DNA from: Planctomycetota bacterium
GTDB taxonomy: Bacteria; Planctomycetota; UBA1135
Reading direction: 5' to 3'
Length of the DNA: 64,000 nucleotides
NCBI GenBank assembly: GCA_004295085.1
Contig: SHNF01000011.1
Location: 124,001-188,000 of the forward strand
Position numbers and translations under genes: made by a program. The notes beneath the pieces are model-generated. The model saw only the letters and a program-made list of their open reading frames with translations. It did no database searches and was not told the DNA's origin. Of the stretch, positions 24,059-32,366 are shown piece by piece. Within the stretch, counting starts at the first letter, position 1. Each line of letters starts with the position of its first letter.

Positions 24059-27000
24059 TCAATCCTCCTGCAGGAACCCGCCCTGGAGGTAGCGCTGCAT
24101 CGCATCGCGCTCGTTGCCGGGCGAGTAGCCGAGCGTCGCGATCTTCCACCGTCCGACCCCCCCGAGCCCGCCGTCCTCGGCCTTGGTCACCCGTACCAGC
24201 GTCTCCTTGGGCACGGTGTTGATCCCGTGGTTGTCGGCCTCGCCGCCGAAGATGAACTTCACCGACGCCTTGGATTTGTGGAACAGGCTGTCGGTCTGGT
24301 GCATCGGCATGTGCCAGTTGCGCGTCAGGCTCTGGTGACTGCCGTAGCGGAAGTTGGCCTGGTAGCCGGTCTCCTCGGACAGCGCCCTCCCGTCGGGCCG
24401 GGTCTCGTGCGCCTTCACGGTGCGCTCGGTGGCGATGTAAGGAGCATGCTTCATCATCACCACGTGGTAGGGGTAGCCGGGGTTGTACGTCGCGCGCACC
24501 AGGCAGCGCGCGACCTTGTAGAACGGGTCCTTGGCGTCCCAGCCGTAGTAGGGCCGGTCGGCGGGGTTGGCGTCGACCCAGACGTAGTCGCCGTCCTCGA
24601 TCCCGAGGTCCCGGGCGGCCTGCGGATTGATGTGCATCTGGTGCTCGCCGACCCCCGGAGTGCGCTTGTCCACGCGCCAGGGCGTCGCGAAGTTCGAGTC
24701 GTACAGCTGGTGCCAATCGACCGCGCCCCACTGCGAATGCACGCGATGTCGGGTCTTCGGCGTCAGCAGCAGGAACTGGAAGCCCTTCTCCCACAGGAAG
24801 TTCTTCGTGCCCTTCACCTGCCGCCAGGACATCTTGACGTTGCGGATGGTGCGCTCGTCCCAGTGCTCGGCATCCAGCGGGATGCCGTAGTCCTCGGGCC
24901 GGACCAGGGGATTCGAGCTCACGATCACGTTGGGCAGGTAGGGCGTGGCCTCGGTCCCCTCGCGGTGCACGATGAAGTTCTCGCCGCATGCGATCGCTTC
25001 CGGGATGTCGGCGTAGGCGTCGAGGCGGCCCGTATCGGTGAAGAACGGCTGGTCTTCGTGCACCTGCTCCCAGAACGGGATGCGCGGGTAGGTGCGGAAG
25101 TTCATCAGCGCTCCGCCCGCAGGCCCGTATTTGCCGGCGAGGATGTCCTCGAGCCTGTATCCGGCCGTAGTGGTACAGGTGTCGAGCAGGCGCTGCAGGT
25201 AGACCGAGCGCTTGCCCTCCAGCTCGAACTTGAAGTAGTCGCGGAAGCGCGCGTCCTGCGTGACGTCCGCCAGCGCCGAGGCGATGCCGGCCAGGATCGT
25301 GAGATCGTCCTTGCTGTCGTGCACCGGCTTGATTCCGCCCTTCCAGATCTGCAGGAAGGGGTTCGAGCACGAGGCGGTGACCTCGAGGTCCTGGAACTCC
25401 ACCCAGGAGTTCGCCGGCAGCGCGATGTCGGAGTACTCGACCGAGGACGTCATCTGGATCTCGGCGCACACGATCATCTCGATCCTCGGGTTCGTGTTCT
25501 TGAACATCGCATAGGCGTGCTTTGCGTTGTTGAACAGGTTCACGTTGGTGAAGTAGAGCGCCTTGGTGGGCGAGGGCATGTGCGTCCTGCCCGTGAGCAC
25601 CAGGCGCCCGTACTTGGGCGTGTCCACGATCAACGGGCGATCGCCGTGGTTCCAGTACGCGACCTCCTCGTCCGCGGTATAAGCGTGCGCCTTGACGTCC
25701 TGGCCAGGGGCTTTCTCGTCGAGGTTGGGCTCGAAGGGGTCCTCGGCCACCCAGCCCTTGAATCCCGGGCCCGTCCACGGCGAGCCCTGGAAGTTCGCCG
25801 CCTTGTAGTTTCCGGCCCAGGTGTGCGCGCCGGTGCCGGGCTTGCCGATGTTGCCCGTGAGCATGAGCGGCAGGTAGACCGCCCGGTTCATCTCGGTGGC
25901 GTGGAACCAGTGGTTGATCCCCTCGCCCTGGTGGATCGCCGCCGGCCGGATCGTGGCGAAGTCATGCGCCAGCTGTTCGATCAGGTGCTTGGGCGCGTGC
26001 GTGATCTCGTGGACCGTGTCCAGGTCATAGTCCTCGAGGTGGCGCTTGTAGAGCGACCAGAGCGTCGCGACCTCGACCTCCCGGCCGGCGATCATGACCC
26101 GATACGTGCCGTCGAGCTGCGGCTCGATCCCGCGCTCGATCATGCGCCGGCCGACGTCGTCGCGCGTCACGGCCTTGGGGGCGTTCTCCTTGGTGTCCCA
26201 GACCACGAAATCCCCGAGCTGGTCGCGCTGCTCCGCCGTGAGCTGATGGATCTGCATGCTCGGCCCGTCGGGACGCATGCTGGTCCGGTAGCCGGGGAAG
26301 ACCTCCTCGGCGCGCAACCGCCGCAGATTGTCCGTGCGCACGAGCAACGGAAGATCCGTGTAACGCTTGACGAAGTCCGCGTCGTAGGAACCGCTCTCGA
26401 TCATCAGGCGCGTGATGCCGAGGAACAGCGCGGCGTCGGTCGCGGGACGGATCGGGATGTGGTAGTCGGCCTTCGAGGCCGGAGGGCCGTACTCGGGGGT
26501 GATCACGACGATCTTCGCGCCGCGCTCCATGCACTCGATGAACCAGTGCGAGTCGGTCATCTTGTTCTCGACCAGGTTCTTGCCGTCCATCACGATCAAC
26601 TTGGACGAGCGCAGGTCGTTGAAGTCGCAATCCGAGGTCTGCAGGCCGTGCACCCACGGATGTCCCGGGGCCTGGTCGCCGTGCCAGGTGTAGTTCGACC
26701 AGACACGCCCGGCCTTGGCCTCCTCGGGTCGCACTCCGCGCAGCCGGCTGTCGAGCAGCGCCAACGAGTTCGAGAGGCGGTAGGCGCCGTACTTGCCCAG
26801 CACGCCGAGGAATCCCATGCCGCCGCGGAACTTGCACGTGCGCGTGCCCGCGCCCTCCATGGCATCGACCATCTCGGGCTCGTAGCCCTGCTCCAGCAGG
26901 CGTTGCGCTCCCGCCTTGCCGCTGTACCGGCCCGCGATCGCCTGGAAGCCGCGGGCGATGTAAGAGAAGGCGTCCGGCCACGCGACGCGCACGAAGTGGT

Positions 27001-27502
27001 CCTGCCCGCGCGCGTCGAACTTGTACCGGCTGCGCAGCTCGTCCGTGAGGTAAGGGAAGCCGTCGTCGGCCCATTGTTTCCAACCCACGCGCAGCATCGG
27101 ATACTTGAGCCGGTACGGAGCATAGACGACGCGGTGGAAGGTGTAGCCCTTGGCGCACTGGCGCGGGTTCCAGTTGTTCGTGGCCTTGTTGCCGTAGAGG
27201 TCGGCGTAGTCCTGGGACTCGTAGCCTGATCCCATGCGGATGATCACGCCGTTGCGCACGTAGGCGACGACCCGGCAGGCGTGCGTGTCGTTCGGCGAGC
27301 AGACCCAGCTGAAGCGGGTGTCGTAGCCGTACTGGTCGCGGTAGATCCTCTCCCAGTCGCGGTTCGGGTAAGACCCGAGCGGGTTCTGGCCGCCGTCCTG
27401 GCTCGCGAGGCTCTTCAGCCAGCGCATCGGCCCGCTGGATGCAAGCGACAGGGATGCGCCGGCGGCGGCGCAGGAGAGGAACCGGCGGCGGTCGACGTTC
27501 AT
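24059..27502 (-). CDS. narG: Exported NarG/NxrA-type molybdopterin oxidoreductase, alpha subunit
   Basis: 1147 residues with a Tat signal (RRRFLS at 5-10, then Ala/Ser-rich), so the active site faces the periplasm, unlike cytoplasmic E. coli NarG. The N-terminal Fe-S site shows VCSPNDTHACR (C68, H74, C76) and NPRQCAKG (C116), followed by RLKYPMLRVGWKQWADDG, which is the pattern of NXR-like and archaeal pNar-type enzymes. WHGDQAPGHPWVHGLQ puts D276 where NarG has its molybdenum-binding aspartate. It should interconvert nitrate and nitrite at a bis-MGD cofactor; the direction cannot be read from sequence. Second gene of the operon, 13 bases after the cytochrome gene. Perchlorate, selenate or chlorate reductase are related alternatives. 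Confidence 0.88.
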   Translation of the reverse strand: MNVDRRRFLSCAAAGASLSLASSGPMRWLKSLASQDGGQNPLGSYPNRDWERIYRDQYGYDTRFSWVCSPNDTHACRVVAYVRNGVIIRMGSGYESQDYADLYGNKATNNWNPRQCAKGYTFHRVVYAPYRLKYPMLRVGWKQWADDGFPYLTDELRSRYKFDARGQDHFVRVAWPDAFSYIARGFQAIAGRYSGKAGAQRLLEQGYEPEMVDAMEGAGTRTCKFRGGMGFLGVLGKYGAYRLSNSLALLDSRLRGVRPEEAKAGRVWSNYTWHGDQAPGHPWVHGLQTSDCDFNDLRSSKLIVMDGKNLVENKMTDSHWFIECMERGAKIVVITPEYGPPASKADYHIPIRPATDAALFLGITRLMIESGSYDADFVKRYTDLPLLVRTDNLRRLRAEEVFPGYRTSMRPDGPSMQIHQLTAEQRDQLGDFVVWDTKENAPKAVTRDDVGRRMIERGIEPQLDGTYRVMIAGREVEVATLWSLYKRHLEDYDLDTVHEITHAPKHLIEQLAHDFATIRPAAIHQGEGINHWFHATEMNRAVYLPLMLTGNIGKPGTGAHTWAGNYKAANFQGSPWTGPGFKGWVAEDPFEPNLDEKAPGQDVKAHAYTADEEVAYWNHGDRPLIVDTPKYGRLVLTGRTHMPSPTKALYFTNVNLFNNAKHAYAMFKNTNPRIEMIVCAEIQMTSSVEYSDIALPANSWVEFQDLEVTASCSNPFLQIWKGGIKPVHDSKDDLTILAGIASALADVTQDARFRDYFKFELEGKRSVYLQRLLDTCTTTAGYRLEDILAGKYGPAGGALMNFRTYPRIPFWEQVHEDQPFFTDTGRLDAYADIPEAIACGENFIVHREGTEATPYLPNVIVSSNPLVRPEDYGIPLDAEHWDERTIRNVKMSWRQVKGTKNFLWEKGFQFLLLTPKTRHRVHSQWGAVDWHQLYDSNFATPWRVDKRTPGVGEHQMHINPQAARDLGIEDGDYVWVDANPADRPYYGWDAKDPFYKVARCLVRATYNPGYPYHVVMMKHAPYIATERTVKAHETRPDGRALSEETGYQANFRYGSHQSLTRNWHMPMHQTDSLFHKSKASVKFIFGGEADNHGINTVPKETLVRVTKAEDGGLGGVGRWKIATLGYSPGNERDAMQRYLQGGFLQED

Positions 27503-27515
27503 GCTGCTCTACTCC

Positions 27516-29138
27516 CTACGGATCGATCTCGAGGACGTGCCAGACGGTGACGGATTTCTGCCCGTTGCGGTCTTTGTGCGCGCCGTCGAAGAGCGCACCG
27601 GCCAGGAACGCGCGGCGTCCCGGCTGCAGCCCGACCTCGGCGTTGGAACGTGCTGGCATCGCGCGCGTGAACACGAGGTCCCAGAAGCCATCGGCCCACG
27701 TTCCGCGGGCGGAGAGCCCGCCGGACGGAGCGGCCAGCGGCTCGAGCGTTCCGAAGCCCTCGGCCGTCAGGATTTCACCGGCGCTCGTGCGCGCGCCCGT
27801 TGCCTGCGTGTTCCCCACGGCGCGCGCGGCCAGATACATGGGCTCGTCCGCCGGCACAAGGTGGGTGTAGGTGTCGGTCGGCATGTTGGGTCGCAGGTCG
27901 GTGATGTCGCGCACGCGCGCGAGGTCGAGCTCCCACGCCGCCTTCCACTGCCAGACGTTCACGGGCTCGCCTTTCGATCCCATGGTGAACGCGGGCGGAT
28001 CGGCCTGCGCCGAGAGCTGGAGCGACGCCGCGTCGGGAAAGCTGTCCTGGCCGAGGATTTCGTCGTCCCGCGTGGCGTCCTCCCACGACAGGCGCAGCGC
28101 GAGCCGGCTGCCGTCGTGCAGCGCGCGCACGACGAGGCCCTCGATGCGTTCATCGCGCCACCACAGCGGCGCCACGGCCAGCCAGACCGGCTCGGCCTGG
28201 CTCCAGGCGGCGCTGGCGGCGTCGCGCGGGAGCTCCCCCGTGGCGCGCCGCACGCGGATCGTCTGGCGATGCTGAGCGACGCGCTCCTGCGCGCCGGGCT
28301 TGACCAGGCTCTCGACGAAGGCCGCCACGAACCAGTCCTGATCCGGATCGTCGAAGCTCATCGCCGGCATCGGGCTGCCGGCCATCCCGGCGCGCAGCCG
28401 CGTCACGATGTCGCGCTGCGTGCTGCCGCCCTTGAAGACCCCGGCCGTGAAGTCCCGCGGCTGCGTCGGCGTCCCGTCCTCGTTGTGCTGATCCTGGACG
28501 CCGCGGCCCGTGCCGTCGGCGCCGTGGCACAGCGCGCAGGTCTTCAGGAACACGCGCCGCCCTTCCTGCAGAGTGACCGCGGTGGGCTGCGGCGCGGAGT
28601 CGAGCGCGACCGGCGGGCCGGGAGTCATCCAATTCTCGGCGATCGCTTGCGCCTCCTCGGCGGAGAGGTCCTCCTCGTCCGCCTCGGCCTGGGCGAGCAA
28701 CGCCTGAGTCTTGCCCTGTATCGCCAGCTGGCGTACGGTTCCGGCCAGGCTTCGGAGGTCCGATTCACTCATCCACTCCCAGGGCGGCATGGCCGAGCCG
28801 GGCATGCCGCGCTGCAAGGTCGCGATGAGGTCGTCGACCGTGGGGACACCGTTCTGCGTCGACGCCAGGCGGAACCGGCCGCTCGTGAAGTCGCGCGGCG
28901 CGGGGGAGAGCAGATAGGCGGCCGGGCCGTCGCCGGCGCCGGTCACCCCGTGGCACACCGCGCACTGCCGGGCATAGAGCTGCTCGCCGCGCACGCGATC
29001 GGGCTCGGCGCTCGACCCCGCTCCTTGCGGCTGCGCCGGGATGCGTTGGCCGGAATCGACGGCGAGGAGCGCCACCCCGGCCAGAGCCCAGAGCGCCGCC
29101 GCGGCGCTCCACGAGGACCTGTACATCGGTCTCTGCAT
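27516..29138 (-). CDS. Diheme cytochrome c fused to ethylbenzene-dehydrogenase-type haem b domain
   Basis: 540 residues from the ATG at 29138, which has a GAGGAG box; another ATG lies four codons on. A hydrophobic signal or anchor (about 11-28) is followed by two class I cytochrome c domains, CAVCHG (59-63) with GMPGSAMPPW, and CALCHG (201-205) with GMAGSPMPAM. From about 295 on comes a gamma-subunit domain (WLAVAPLWWRDERIEGLVV, DMPTDTYT-like MPTDTYTHL) of the type that binds one haem b in ethylbenzene dehydrogenase, selenate reductase and NXR C subunits. So gamma subunit and its usual separate cytochrome partner are one chain. It would take electrons from, or give them to, the Fe-S beta subunit on the periplasmic side. 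Confidence 0.8.
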   Translation of the reverse strand: MQRPMYRSSWSAAAALWALAGVALLAVDSGQRIPAQPQGAGSSAEPDRVRGEQLYARQCAVCHGVTGAGDGPAAYLLSPAPRDFTSGRFRLASTQNGVPTVDDLIATLQRGMPGSAMPPWEWMSESDLRSLAGTVRQLAIQGKTQALLAQAEADEEDLSAEEAQAIAENWMTPGPPVALDSAPQPTAVTLQEGRRVFLKTCALCHGADGTGRGVQDQHNEDGTPTQPRDFTAGVFKGGSTQRDIVTRLRAGMAGSPMPAMSFDDPDQDWFVAAFVESLVKPGAQERVAQHRQTIRVRRATGELPRDAASAAWSQAEPVWLAVAPLWWRDERIEGLVVRALHDGSRLALRLSWEDATRDDEILGQDSFPDAASLQLSAQADPPAFTMGSKGEPVNVWQWKAAWELDLARVRDITDLRPNMPTDTYTHLVPADEPMYLAARAVGNTQATGARTSAGEILTAEGFGTLEPLAAPSGGLSARGTWADGFWDLVFTRAMPARSNAEVGLQPGRRAFLAGALFDGAHKDRNGQKSVTVWHVLEIDP

Positions 29139-29247
29139 CGGACTGCTCCTCGAGTCGGCTGCATCCGTCCGCTCCGGACCCCGTGCGAGGGTCGCAAGAT
29201 CGGACTGCTGGTTCATGGATACCTGCCGGCGGCACGCCCGCCCATCG

Positions 29248-29254
29248 CTATAGT
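29248..29254. promoter_or_regulatory. Palindromic CTATAG / TATAGT, possible divergent -10
   Basis: The only AT-rich hexamer in the 153-base gap between the Nar/Nxr operon and the CRP-family gene. TATAGT reads as a -10 box for the regulator (37 bases before its ATG) and, being almost a palindrome, CTATAG could serve the opposite strand too. No good -35 is visible and no TTGA-type CRP/FNR site was found in this gap. Confidence 0.3.
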
Positions 29255-29291
29255 GCTGATTCATCCTGCGCGCAGTGCGTAGAGCGAAGTC

Positions 29292-29990
29292 ATGAGCAAT
29301 TCCGCGGTTCTCGCGACGCTGTCCGCGCTCCCCCACTTCCGGATGCTCGAGCGCGGCCTGCTCGACCGGATCTGCGCCGGCTCGCGCCTGCGGAGCTTCC
29401 AATCCGGCGCGAGCGTCTTTCTCGAGGGCGAGCCCTGTCATGGATTCTTCGCCGTGAAAACGGGCGGCGTGCGGCTCTACCGGATGACGCCGGACGGCCG
29501 CGAGCAGGTGGTGCACAACCTGCGCCCGGGTCAGACCTTCGCCGAGGCCGCGCTGCTGAACCTGGGCCGCTACCCCGCGTCGGCCGTCGCCACCGCCAGC
29601 CCGACCGAGCTCGTCGAGGTCGGAGCCGAGCCGTTCCTGCGCGCCTTCCGTGAGGATGCACGCCTCGCCCCGGCGATGCTGGGATCGCTTTCCATGCACC
29701 TCCTGTCCCTGGTCGAGCGCGTCGAGGAGCTGTCGCTGGTGGACGCCGGCGCGCGGCTCGCGCACTACCTCCTGCGGCAGCCGGGCCGGGGACCGGACGG
29801 CCGCGTCCGGATCGAGCTCCCGATGCCCAAGAAGGAGCTCGCGGCGCACCTCGCGATGACTCCGGAGACCCTCTCGCGCCTCCTGCGGCGCTGGCAGGAC
29901 CAGGGTTGGATCGAGTCCGGACGCGGCGGAGTGACGATCCTCGACGGCGCCAGCCTCCAGATCGTCGCGGACGGCCAGGACCGGGGCTGA
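29292..29990 (+). CDS. CRP/FNR-family transcription regulator
   Basis: 232 residues: cyclic-nucleotide-binding-like sensor fold (about 15-125, with FLEGEPCHGFFAVKTGGVRLY), a long dimer helix (MHLLSLVERVEEL), and a winged helix-turn-helix (KKELAAHLAMTPETLSRLL, about 182-200). The pattern E-x-x-S-R in the recognition helix (ETLSRLLRR) is that of FNR/DNR-like members. There is no N-terminal cysteine cluster for an oxygen-labile Fe-S centre, so it is closer to DNR/NarR-type regulators that sense NO through haem or act otherwise. Lying between the divergent nitrogen operons, it is the obvious candidate controller of both. Confidence 0.85.
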   Translation: MSNSAVLATLSALPHFRMLERGLLDRICAGSRLRSFQSGASVFLEGEPCHGFFAVKTGGVRLYRMTPDGREQVVHNLRPGQTFAEAALLNLGRYPASAVATASPTELVEVGAEPFLRAFREDARLAPAMLGSLSMHLLSLVERVEELSLVDAGARLAHYLLRQPGRGPDGRVRIELPMPKKELAAHLAMTPETLSRLLRRWQDQGWIESGRGGVTILDGASLQIVADGQDRG

Positions 29991-30000
29991 CCTGGCCCTC

Positions 30001-30024
30001 CCCCCTTGACATCGGTCAAGGGGG
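30001..30024. promoter_or_regulatory. Perfect FNR/DNR-like palindrome TTGAC-N4-GTCAA
   Basis: The core TTGACATCGGTCAA (30005-30018) is extended by five C and five G, making arms of ten bases around the four-base centre ATCG. It has the 5-4-5 layout of FNR, ANR and DNR boxes (TTGAT-N4-ATCAA), with C/G at the inner position. The centre lies about 42 bases before the start site predicted from the GATACT box, the classic class II activator place. As the arms can pair in RNA, it could also end the regulator transcript, whose stop is 11 bases upstream. Confidence 0.6.
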
Positions 30025-30041
30025 CCGCGCCGTCTCGGTCC

Positions 30042-30047
30042 GATACT
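30042..30047 (+). promoter_or_regulatory. GATACT, likely -10 box for the hemerythrin gene
   Basis: GATACT followed by CCGG, close to the TATACT-CCGG found before the Rieske gene. A start site about six bases on would place the palindrome centre near -42. No -35 hexamer is apparent, as expected when an activator replaces it. Confidence 0.4.
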
Positions 30048-30107
30048 CCGGTTGGGGCCTAGGTCCCGCTTCGATCACCCACCGCAAGCTTGAAAGAGGA
30101 GAGAGTC

Positions 30108-30743
30108 ATGCAAGCCACGAGCACCGCCACGCGCGCCACCTGGATCCTGAGGGCCGAGCACGAGATCATCCTGACCGTGCTGGACTGCCTGGAGAAGGTG
30201 GCCGACAACTCCACGCGCGCGGGAGCGCTCGATCGGCGCTCCGCGCACGACATCCTGGACTTCCTCGGCACGCTCGCCGACCGCTGCCACCACGGGAAGG
30301 AGGAGCGCTGCCTGTTCCCGGCGCTGGTCAAGAAGGGACTGCCGCAGGACGCCGGTCCGGTGGCGGTGATGCTGGCCGAGCACGAGCAAGGCCGGGCCGC
30401 GATCGCGGGCATGCGCGCCGCCGTGGTCGCGTGCGGGCGCAAGGACAGCCAGGCGGTCGAGCGGTTCAACGCCCACGCGCGCGCCTACGTCCAGCTCCTG
30501 CGCGAGCACATCGCCAAGGAGAACAACGTGCTGTTCCCCATGGCGGACGGGATGCTCACGGAAGCCGAGCAGGCCGCGCTGCTGCGGGAATTCGGCGATG
30601 TCGAGACTTCCGACCTGGGCGCCGGCACGCACGAGCACTACCTCCTGCTCGCCGAGGATCTGGTCCAGCGCCTCGGCGTGATCCCCTCGAAACCGATCGC
30701 CGTGGTGGGCAGCTGCTGCGGGCATGGCGGGCGCTGCGCCTGA
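30108..30743 (+). CDS. Hemerythrin-domain protein
   Basis: 211 residues from the ATG with an AGAGGAGAG box; a longer in-frame start six codons earlier falls inside that box and is less likely. The four-helix hemerythrin pattern is clear: AEHEIILTVLDCLEKV, then CHHGKEERCLFPAL, LAEHEQGRAAI, and LREHIAKENNVLFPMAD supply the His and Glu ligands of a non-haem di-iron site. Cytosolic. Family members bind O2 or NO or repair nitrosylated iron centres (YtfE-like). The C-terminal tail CCGHGGRC is unusual. Its place beside a CRP-family gene and a DNR-like box in a nitrogen island suggests a role in NO or oxygen handling. Confidence 0.85.
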   Translation: MQATSTATRATWILRAEHEIILTVLDCLEKVADNSTRAGALDRRSAHDILDFLGTLADRCHHGKEERCLFPALVKKGLPQDAGPVAVMLAEHEQGRAAIAGMRAAVVACGRKDSQAVERFNAHARAYVQLLREHIAKENNVLFPMADGMLTEAEQAALLREFGDVETSDLGAGTHEHYLLLAEDLVQRLGVIPSKPIAVVGSCCGHGGRCA

Positions 30744-30761
30744 GCAGCCGGGTCGCGGCCC

Positions 30762-30767
30762 TATACT
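30762..30767 (+). promoter_or_regulatory. TATACT, likely -10 box for the Rieske-HAO-Nap unit
   Basis: TATACT lies 20 bases before the Rieske ATG and directly followed by CCGG. Transcription would start about 14 bases before the ATG. A second promoter here would let the unit run separately from the hemerythrin gene, although read-through (44-base gap) is also possible. Confidence 0.4.
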
Positions 30768-30786
30768 CCGGCCGCGTGGACGCGTG

Positions 30787-31290
30787 ATGGTCGAAGTCCA
30801 GAGCACCGAGTCCGTTCCGGCGGATGGACCCGGCCGCCGCCGGTTCCTGGCCACGGCTTCCACGCTGGCCATGGCCGGCGGGCTCGCCGCCGGCTACGGC
30901 AGCTGCGCCGCGATGGGCGGACGCTTCCTCTACCCGGCGCGCCCCGTCACGATGGCCTGGCAGTTCGTGATCGCGGTGGATCGGCTGAGGCCGGGCGAAT
31001 CGGTGTCGTACCGCGCGCCCAACGGCGAGCGGATCGCGGTGGCGCGGCAGGGGTCCGGGGAAGCACCCGAGGACTTCGTGGCGCTGGGCAGCACCTGCCC
31101 GCACCTCGGCTGCCAGGTGCACTGGGAGGCGCAGAACGACCGTTTCTTCTGCCCGTGCCACAACGGCGTGTTCACGGCGGCCGGCCTGGGCGTCGAGGGC
31201 CCGCCCGCGGGCATGTCCCTGCCGCGCTTCCGGCTCAAGGTCGAAGCCGGGCTCCTGTACATCGAGGTCGCCATGGAGCAGCTCGCGTAG
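30787..31290 (+). CDS. Rieske [2Fe-2S] protein of a bc-type complex
   Basis: 167 residues. A twin-arginine signal-anchor (GRRRFLATAS, 16-25, then a hydrophobic stretch) is followed by the Rieske fold with cluster boxes CPHLGC (C104, H106, C109) and CPCHNG (C122, C124, H125). It takes one electron from quinol bound at the adjacent cytochrome b and passes it to a periplasmic carrier. No cytochrome c1 or f gene follows; the next haem protein is the octaheme cytochrome two genes on. I chose the ATG at 30787 since the upstream in-frame ATG lies inside the hemerythrin gene. Confidence 0.9.
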   Translation: MVEVQSTESVPADGPGRRRFLATASTLAMAGGLAAGYGSCAAMGGRFLYPARPVTMAWQFVIAVDRLRPGESVSYRAPNGERIAVARQGSGEAPEDFVALGSTCPHLGCQVHWEAQNDRFFCPCHNGVFTAAGLGVEGPPAGMSLPRFRLKVEAGLLYIEVAMEQLA

Positions 31291-31294
31291 GTCC

Positions 31295-32344
31295 ATGGGG
31301 TCCGTCTCCGGCTGGCTGGGCGAGCGCATTCCGCTCCGCGGCGCCGAGCTGCGCGAGCTCACCAACGAGCCGGTCCCCTACCACCTCAAGCGCTGGTGGT
31401 GGTGTCTCGGCGGCACACCGGCCTACCTCTTCGTGGTGCAGATCGTCACGGGGATCCTGCTCGCCTTCTACTACAAGGCGGCGCCGGAAACGGCCTACGA
31501 GTCGGTGCGCTACATCACCGAGGAGGCGGCGTTCGGCTGGTTCATCCGGAGCCTGCACAAGTGGGCGGCCCAGCTCATGATCGCGGCGGTCGTGCTGCAC
31601 CAGATGCGCGTGTACTTCACCGGCGCCTACCGCAAGCCGCGCGAGATCAACTGGATGGTCGGCATGACGCTGCTCGTGTGCACCCTGCTCACGGGATTCA
31701 CCGGGTACAGCCTCGTGTACGAGCAGCTCAGCTACTGGGGCGCCACGGTCGGGGCCAACATCACCGACAGCGTGCCGCTCGCCGGCGGCTTCCTCAAGAG
31801 CCTGCTCCTCGGCGGCGACGGCTACAACGATCACACGCTGTCGCGCTTCTACATCCTGCACGCGGCGGTGCTGCCGGTCAGCATGCTGCTCCTGCTCATG
31901 GTGCACATCACCCTGATCCGGCTGCAGGGCGTGACCGAGTTCAAGTTCAAGGACGAGCCGCAAGGGGAGAGCCGCACGTTCAGCTTCTTCCCGGACCACT
32001 TCTACACCGAGCTGATCATCGGGCTGAGCCTGATGATCCTGCTCGCGTTCCTGGCGACCGTGCTGCCGGCCACGATGGGGCCGAAGGCCGATCCGCTGAC
32101 CACGCCCGAGGTGATCAAGCCCGAGTGGTTCTTCTACGTGGCCTTCCGCTGGCTCAAGCTCTTCTCGGAGACCGCCGCGATCCTGAGCATGGGCTTCGTG
32201 CTGTTCGTCATGTTCCTGTGGCCGTTCGTGGACGGCTGGATCCGGCGGCGCTGGCCGGCCAGCGAGGCCAGCGTGTGGATCGGCATCGGCGGCGTGCTGG
32301 CCATCATCGGGCTGACGGTCTGGGAGGCGGCCGTGGCCCATTGA
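31295..32344 (+). CDS. Fused cytochrome b (b6 plus subunit IV) of a Rieske/b complex
   Basis: 349 residues with about eight membrane helices. The first four carry the paired histidines for haems bL and bH (LHKWAAQL / LHQMRVYF and ILHAAVLP / MVHITLIR). The quinol-site motif PEWFF (276-280) stands in the subunit-IV part, a variant of PEWY found in low-potential, menaquinol-using complexes. So a full-length b-like protein is made as one shorter chain. It starts four bases after the Rieske stop. It would oxidise quinol and send one electron to the Rieske protein and one across the membrane, conserving energy. Confidence 0.9.
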   Translation: MGSVSGWLGERIPLRGAELRELTNEPVPYHLKRWWWCLGGTPAYLFVVQIVTGILLAFYYKAAPETAYESVRYITEEAAFGWFIRSLHKWAAQLMIAAVVLHQMRVYFTGAYRKPREINWMVGMTLLVCTLLTGFTGYSLVYEQLSYWGATVGANITDSVPLAGGFLKSLLLGGDGYNDHTLSRFYILHAAVLPVSMLLLLMVHITLIRLQGVTEFKFKDEPQGESRTFSFFPDHFYTELIIGLSLMILLAFLATVLPATMGPKADPLTTPEVIKPEWFFYVAFRWLKLFSETAAILSMGFVLFVMFLWPFVDGWIRRRWPASEASVWIGIGGVLAIIGLTVWEAAVAH

Positions 32345-32366
32345 GCGGGAGAACACCGGAGCAACC

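Noticed and set aside
23798..27229. 1100-codon frame on the plus strand opposite narG
   Set aside because: Antisense shadow of a gene with clear Tat, Fe-S and molybdenum motifs.
24059..27502. Cytoplasmic respiratory NarG of the E. coli kind
   Set aside because: A Tat signal is present, narI is absent, and the N-terminal cluster motif is of the exported NXR/pNar kind.
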